From the NCBI GenBank assembly GCA_964405825.1, contig CAYOPI010000001.1, positions 1-64,000 of the forward strand: a stretch of DNA of 64,000 nucleotides, given 5' to 3'. Below the pieces are notes generated by a model, which had not been told where the DNA came from, searched no databases, and worked only from the letters and a program-made list of their open reading frames with translations. The DNA comes from JBHJGM01 sp964405825 (GTDB lineage Bacteria; Verrucomicrobiota; Verrucomicrobiia; Opitutales; JBHJGM01). The translations under genes were made by a program, and so were the position numbers. How positions within the stretch are numbered: the first letter of the stretch is position 1; each line of letters starts with the position of its first letter. This document shows, one piece after another, positions 60,365-64,000 of this stretch.

Positions 60365-61924
60365 TCAGGCCGGGCTCTTGGCCGGCTCGGCCGTGGGCGT
60401 CGGCGTTGCCCGGCCCCGGGGCTTGAAGAACCTGGCCAGGCGTTCGGGCGAGGGTGCCGGGGTCAACAGCGAGACGACCACCAGGCTCACCGCGCAGGCC
60501 AGAAAGATGAAGAAGACGGGCATCACGCCCATCGGGTAGAACTCGCGGTTGGCCCCGAAGTCCGAGGCGGTGAAGAGGGCGACCCAGGTGATGGAGGCCG
60601 CCACGAGTGAGGCGATCGCTCCGGCGGCCGTGGTCCGACGCCAGTACAGCGCCCCGAAGACCAGCGGAAAAAGCGCCCCGAAGCCCGTGAAACACCAGAC
60701 CCCCAGCGCGAAAATGCTGCGCGGCTCCAGCAGGGTGAGCAGGTACGTCACCACAACAATCAAAACGATGAACCCGCGAGCAAACCAGACCAGCTGGCGC
60801 TCCGAGAAACGGTCGGGACCGGCCATCCGCACGACGACGTCGCGCGTGAACATCGTGCCCAGACAGACGAATTGCGAGTCCAGCGAGGACATGATCGCGG
60901 CCAGAATGCCGGCGGTGACCAGACCCATGATGACCTCGTCGGTGTAGCTGTTGAGCATCATGCCCAGCACCTTATTGGAGCCGCCGGGCGCGAACAGGCT
61001 GCCAAAGGCCGGGTGGTCCATGAGGGCACCGGTGGCCCAGAAACCAATGAAGATACAAGGCACCCACGTCACCAGCATGAAGAGCGGATGCGCCACGAGA
61101 GTCAGCCGGAAGGTTTTGGCCGAGCGCGCCGTCAGACAGTTCTGGAAGAGGTGTGGGAACATCGCCACCGACAGCGGAATGAAACAGTAGCTGAGGAAGA
61201 CCATCTCGGGGATGTTGCCCTCGCGGTAGGCCTTTCCGGGGTCGGCCCTTTCCGAGGCGGCGCTCAGCCCGCCCAACTCTCCGGCGATCAGGACGAAAGC
61301 CAGCAGGCCCATCACCATGAAAACGAGCGTCTGAAAGGTGTTGGCCCAGGCCGCGCTGCGGACCCCGCCCAGGAAAACGTAGCCCAGCACCACCCCGGCA
61401 ATGACCAGCCCGGTCAGCCAGGCCGGCACGGCACCGTTGGTCGCCGCGAAGGTTTCCGGGAAATCGCCCCGGGTGATCCCTGCCATCACGTTGCCCGCGC
61501 CCATCAGCCCGATCAGCAGGTACGGAATCACCAGCAGCACCAGCACGGGAAAGAGCAGGTAGCCCAGCAGCGGACTGTCAAAGCGGTCGCGGAAGTACTC
61601 GACCTGGGTCAGGTAGCCGTGGCGCTGGCCGAGGGTCCACAGCTTCATCCCGACAAAGAAGAAGCAGGCCGAGTGAATCAGCCCGGACCACGAAGCCATC
61701 TTGCCGTAGGTGCCCACGCCCGCGGCAAAGGACTGCCCGGTGCTCCCGACCATCGCAAAGGCCGTCATCGTGGTACCGAAAATGGACATCAGCAGCACGA
61801 ACGGACCGATCGAGCGACTGGCGATGAAATAGTCCGTGGCTCCCCCGCGAAACAGGCGCGCGCTCAGCAGGCCCAGAAAGAGCAGCAGGAAGAGGTAACC
61901 AATGATGATGGAGACGGTGATCAT
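60365..61924 (-). CDS. Sodium:solute symporter (SSS family)
   Basis: A 519-residue transporter with about 13 hydrophobic helices. It starts with VSIIIGYLFLLLFLGLLSAR, and SSS landmarks are ATDYFIASRSIGPFVLLMS, GSTGQSFAAGVGTYGKMA, GVRSAAWANTFQTLVFMVMG and MSSLDSQFVCLGTMFTRDVV. The family couples Na+ to uptake of organic acids, sugars, amino acids or vitamins. The DUF3311 gene 18 bp upstream is its typical partner. The C-terminal ~35 residues are Pro/Thr/Ala-rich. Substrate specificity cannot be read from sequence. Confidence 0.9.
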   Translation of the reverse strand: MITVSIIIGYLFLLLFLGLLSARLFRGGATDYFIASRSIGPFVLLMSIFGTTMTAFAMVGSTGQSFAAGVGTYGKMASWSGLIHSACFFFVGMKLWTLGQRHGYLTQVEYFRDRFDSPLLGYLLFPVLVLLVIPYLLIGLMGAGNVMAGITRGDFPETFAATNGAVPAWLTGLVIAGVVLGYVFLGGVRSAAWANTFQTLVFMVMGLLAFVLIAGELGGLSAASERADPGKAYREGNIPEMVFLSYCFIPLSVAMFPHLFQNCLTARSAKTFRLTLVAHPLFMLVTWVPCIFIGFWATGALMDHPAFGSLFAPGGSNKVLGMMLNSYTDEVIMGLVTAGILAAIMSSLDSQFVCLGTMFTRDVVVRMAGPDRFSERQLVWFARGFIVLIVVVTYLLTLLEPRSIFALGVWCFTGFGALFPLVFGALYWRRTTAAGAIASLVAASITWVALFTASDFGANREFYPMGVMPVFFIFLACAVSLVVVSLLTPAPSPERLARFFKPRGRATPTPTAEPAKSPA

Positions 61925-61942
61925 GGGCGGGGCAGTCGGAGG

Positions 61943-62164
61943 CTAGTCTTTGGCCTCTTCGGTCGCGTCGATCGGCCATCCGAAGCGCACCAGGAGGAAC
62001 CAGCCCAGCGCCGCGGCCAGAGAGAAGCCCGTGTGCCAGGCGAAGGTGATCGGGTAGAAGCCGAAGAGCAGCGTGGGGTCGTCGCGAAACCAGAAGTCCT
62101 GGTGCAGCACGAACATGACCCCGAAGTACACGTACAAGGCCCGCCGGACCGCCTCCGGGCTCAT
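61943..62164 (-). CDS. DUF3311 small membrane protein, SSS-transporter partner
   Basis: A 73-residue protein with two hydrophobic helices (ALYVYFGVMFVLHQDFWF; TGFSLAAALGWFLLVRFGW) and a short acidic tail (ATEEAKD). Its size and place directly before an SSS symporter are the hallmarks of DUF3311. The ATG overlaps the propeller gene's stop (ATGA). A much longer frame in phase extends upstream but lies antisense-shifted inside the propeller gene and is not used. Confidence 0.82.
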   Translation of the reverse strand: MSPEAVRRALYVYFGVMFVLHQDFWFRDDPTLLFGFYPITFAWHTGFSLAAALGWFLLVRFGWPIDATEEAKD

Positions 62165-63759
62165 GGACGCGCTCCCGGGATGGCGTCGGGCATCTTCACC
62201 GCGACAGCCTGGGTGCTCTCGCCGTCGATTGCGTAAAGGTGCGTCTGCGTGCCGATGTAAAGCGTGCCGTTGGCCACCACGGGGGTGCTGTAGATGGGCG
62301 CGCCAAAGTTCACCTTGCGCAGCACCTCGTACTCGCGACTGGCCCTGACGATGTGCAGGTCGCCCTCCTCGGTGCCGAGGAAGACCTTGCCGTCGGCCGC
62401 CAGGGTTGAGCCCCAGATGCGGCTGCGCGTGTCGTGCATCCACAGCTTCTCCCCGGTGCGCGCATCCAGGCAATGCAGCTTGCCGGCGTACTCGGCGACA
62501 AAGATCAGCCCGTCCTTGATCGAGACGGTCGACATCGACCGGCCAATGCCGCGGTAGTCCCAGACAACGCCGGTCTCGCTGATATCGCCGCGCTGGGTCG
62601 GGTCGATGCAGACCAGGCGACCGACGCCGTCGCCGTGTTCGGGGTCCTGGCCAATGACCGAGTAGACTTTGCCCTCCCAGATCACCGGCGTGCCGATGAC
62701 CTCGCTGGGTCCGTAAAAAGTAGCGTAGCGGATGGGGTTGCCGTCGGCGTCGAAGCGGTAGCTGGGCGGATTCATGTCGATGCGCCACAGCTCGGGGAGA
62801 ACATCGAAGCCGTCCTCGTTGACCTCGGTTTCCGGCTCAAAGCCGTAAACGAAGCCGTCACCCGAGCCAAAGACGACGGTCTTCTGGCCCTCAAAAACTC
62901 CGTACGCCGGCGAGGACCAGGTGGCGTGCAGAACGCGCTGACTGATGCCGGAGGCTTCTTCGCCGACCAATTCGCCGGTTTCGGCGTCGAAGACCGCCAG
63001 GCTCGGCGCAAAGGGCGCGGGAATGTTGGTGTGCGACCAGTCCACGCCGTTGGTGGTGGCCGCGTAGACGCGCCCTTCGACGATCATCGGCGCGCCGCCG
63101 GTCACGTTGTGCGGAAACACGCCCAGCTCGTCGCGCATGTCGTAGACCCAGATGAGGTCGGCGTCCCAGCTCTCCAGGTCGCTGCCCTTGTAGTCGGCCT
63201 CGCTCTTGAAATCGCCGTCGTTGCCGTCGGCCAGCCCGTTGATGTCGATTTTGACGACTTCGCAGCGGTTGGTGCTGAGGTAGACGTGGCCCTCGTGAAT
63301 GGCCGGCGAAGAGCAGATGCCAATGTACTCCCAGTCGCTGACCTTGCCGGCGCCGAGCTTGGGAATGTTCAGCTGCCACTGAAACTCGCCGGTTTTCTCG
63401 TCAAAGCACATCACCACGCCGCGGTCCTCGGTGATGTTGGGGTCGCGCGGGGACTCGTTGTTGGTGCCCACCACGACCTTGCCCTCGGCGATGGCGGCGT
63501 TGCCGTAGCTCTGCGAACCCAGCTTGGCCACCCAGCGAACGCCGCGGACCGTGCTCAGGTCGATGCGGTCGGTGCCTTCCACGCGCTGGCCGGGGTCGAA
63601 GTCGATCGAGATGCCCGTCTCGGGCGAGTACATGTTGCGCTCGACGGTGCGGCCCCACATGGGCCAGTCCGCCCGGGCAAAGGGGGCGGCCAAAGCCAGG
63701 CCAAGCAAACTCAGAAGGAAGCGCCGCCCCAGGGCGGTCGGAGGGACTCGGGTCTTCAT
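62161..63759 (-). CDS. Exported PQQ-like beta-propeller protein, larger form
   Basis: A 532-residue protein. The signal peptide is RRFLLSLLGLALAAPFARA. The mature start DWPMWGRTVERNMYSPETG is characteristic of outer-membrane PQQ-like propellers in Planctomycetes and Verrucomicrobia. Blades read KVVVGTNNESPRDPN, GVVMCFDEKTGEFQW, HVYLSTNRCEVVKIDINGLA, YSVIGQDPEHGDGVGRLVCI and LYIGTQTHLYAIDGES. Long loops between blades include the Asp-rich GLADGNDGDF, which could bind calcium. It overlaps the partial gene on its right by 4 bp. It is probably a quinoprotein-like or scaffold protein; no haem motif is seen. Confidence 0.85.
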   Translation of the reverse strand: MKTRVPPTALGRRFLLSLLGLALAAPFARADWPMWGRTVERNMYSPETGISIDFDPGQRVEGTDRIDLSTVRGVRWVAKLGSQSYGNAAIAEGKVVVGTNNESPRDPNITEDRGVVMCFDEKTGEFQWQLNIPKLGAGKVSDWEYIGICSSPAIHEGHVYLSTNRCEVVKIDINGLADGNDGDFKSEADYKGSDLESWDADLIWVYDMRDELGVFPHNVTGGAPMIVEGRVYAATTNGVDWSHTNIPAPFAPSLAVFDAETGELVGEEASGISQRVLHATWSSPAYGVFEGQKTVVFGSGDGFVYGFEPETEVNEDGFDVLPELWRIDMNPPSYRFDADGNPIRYATFYGPSEVIGTPVIWEGKVYSVIGQDPEHGDGVGRLVCIDPTQRGDISETGVVWDYRGIGRSMSTVSIKDGLIFVAEYAGKLHCLDARTGEKLWMHDTRSRIWGSTLAADGKVFLGTEEGDLHIVRASREYEVLRKVNFGAPIYSTPVVANGTLYIGTQTHLYAIDGESTQAVAVKMPDAIPGARP

Positions 63760-64000
63760 AGCGGGGGACTTGGATAAATCTTCAGGTTGTCAAAGTAGAC
63801 CCGCTTCTGGCTCTGCGGGGAAAAGGCATAAAGACCCGGTGAACCTTTCACGTGGGCGTCGTCCACCGCAACCTCGATGGTCCACTCGGCCGGTTCGTCG
63901 GTGCCGCGTTCCCAGGCTTTCGCGCGAATCATGCCGCTGCCATCGTCGTGCACGTCGACCCGTGTCTTGAGCGTGTACCAGGTGCCCGGGCGCACCGCGA
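63756..64000 (-). CDS. C-terminal part of an exported concanavalin-like protein, start outside window
   Basis: The final 79 or more residues of a gene that enters from the right edge; the in-frame GTG at 63995 is not taken as the start because the frame stays open to the boundary. The sequence is a LamG/DUF1080-like beta-sandwich end: GTWYTLKTRVDVHDDGSGMI, DEPAEWTIEVAVDD, GSPGLYAFSPQSQKRVYFDN and LKIYP. It resembles the end of the protein at 43756 (GHWTELTLQVEPG; IDFDHLQVKRPP). It overlaps the propeller gene by 4 bp, so the operon extends to the right of the window. Confidence 0.72.
   Translation of the reverse strand, partial: AVRPGTWYTLKTRVDVHDDGSGMIRAKAWERGTDEPAEWTIEVAVDDAHVKGSPGLYAFSPQSQKRVYFDNLKIYPSPPL

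Overview
The window is GC-rich, gene-dense DNA from a bacterium that is most likely a marine or aquatic member of the Verrucomicrobiota (class Opitutia, Puniceicoccales/Opitutales-like). I infer this from three short exported proteins with PEP-CTERM sorting tails of the VPEPSTYAALF type, a stand-alone prepilin-type protein with an H-x-DG element, quinoprotein-like beta-propellers, a heparinase II/III-type lyase, and mostly weak Shine-Dalgarno sequences. No exosortase gene, rRNA, CRISPR array or intact insertion sequence is visible.

Layout. (1) 1-3262: the end of a deiodinase-like protein and a secreted glycoside-hydrolase-like protein. (2) 3272-10055: a haem uptake and breakdown locus. On the minus strand a PEP-CTERM surface protein is followed by hmuT, hmuU, hmuV, a HugZ-type haem-degrading protein and a separate DUF2470 protein. 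Diverging from it are a second surface protein, related in sequence to the first, and a prepilin-like protein. A perfect 17-bp palindrome sits between the two divergent genes. (3) 10056-13955: a queuosine-precursor transporter, a zinc deaminase and two tandem PEP-CTERM paralogues. (4) 13956-23314: a ten-gene minus-strand operon built on MoxR, DUF58, a transglutaminase-associated membrane protein, DUF4350, SpoIIM and RDD, extended by zinc-finger and GYF-domain membrane proteins. (5) 23315-24090: a decayed dnaB 3' fragment beside tRNA-Ser(CGA). (6) 24180-40487: mainly housekeeping and accessory metabolism: TPR protein, glmM, trpD, a glycosyltransferase, an alpha-oxoamine synthase, a heparinase-like lyase, carA, an ArsR regulator, lysine 2,3-aminomutase, a response regulator, a fasciclin protein and a photolyase-related flavoprotein. 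(7) 40500-64000: at least 19 closely packed minus-strand genes, many with overlapping ends, leaving the window on the right.

Region 7 is the most unusual part. It encodes a chorismate-lyase-like protein, a halogenase-like flavoprotein, a HemN-like radical SAM protein, two adenylate-forming ligases of the PaaK/LuxE type, an acyl-CoA reductase/aldehyde dehydrogenase, an iron alcohol dehydrogenase, a hotdog thioesterase, a glycosyltransferase, a MacB/LolCDE-like ABC transporter, a TonB-dependent receptor, two beta-propellers, two concanavalin-like proteins, a sodium:solute symporter and its DUF3311 partner. There is no ketosynthase, carrier protein or peptide synthetase. My reading is a pathway that makes, reduces, tailors, exports and perhaps retrieves a chorismate-derived aromatic compound. 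The gene content is seen; the product and the unity of the pathway are inference.
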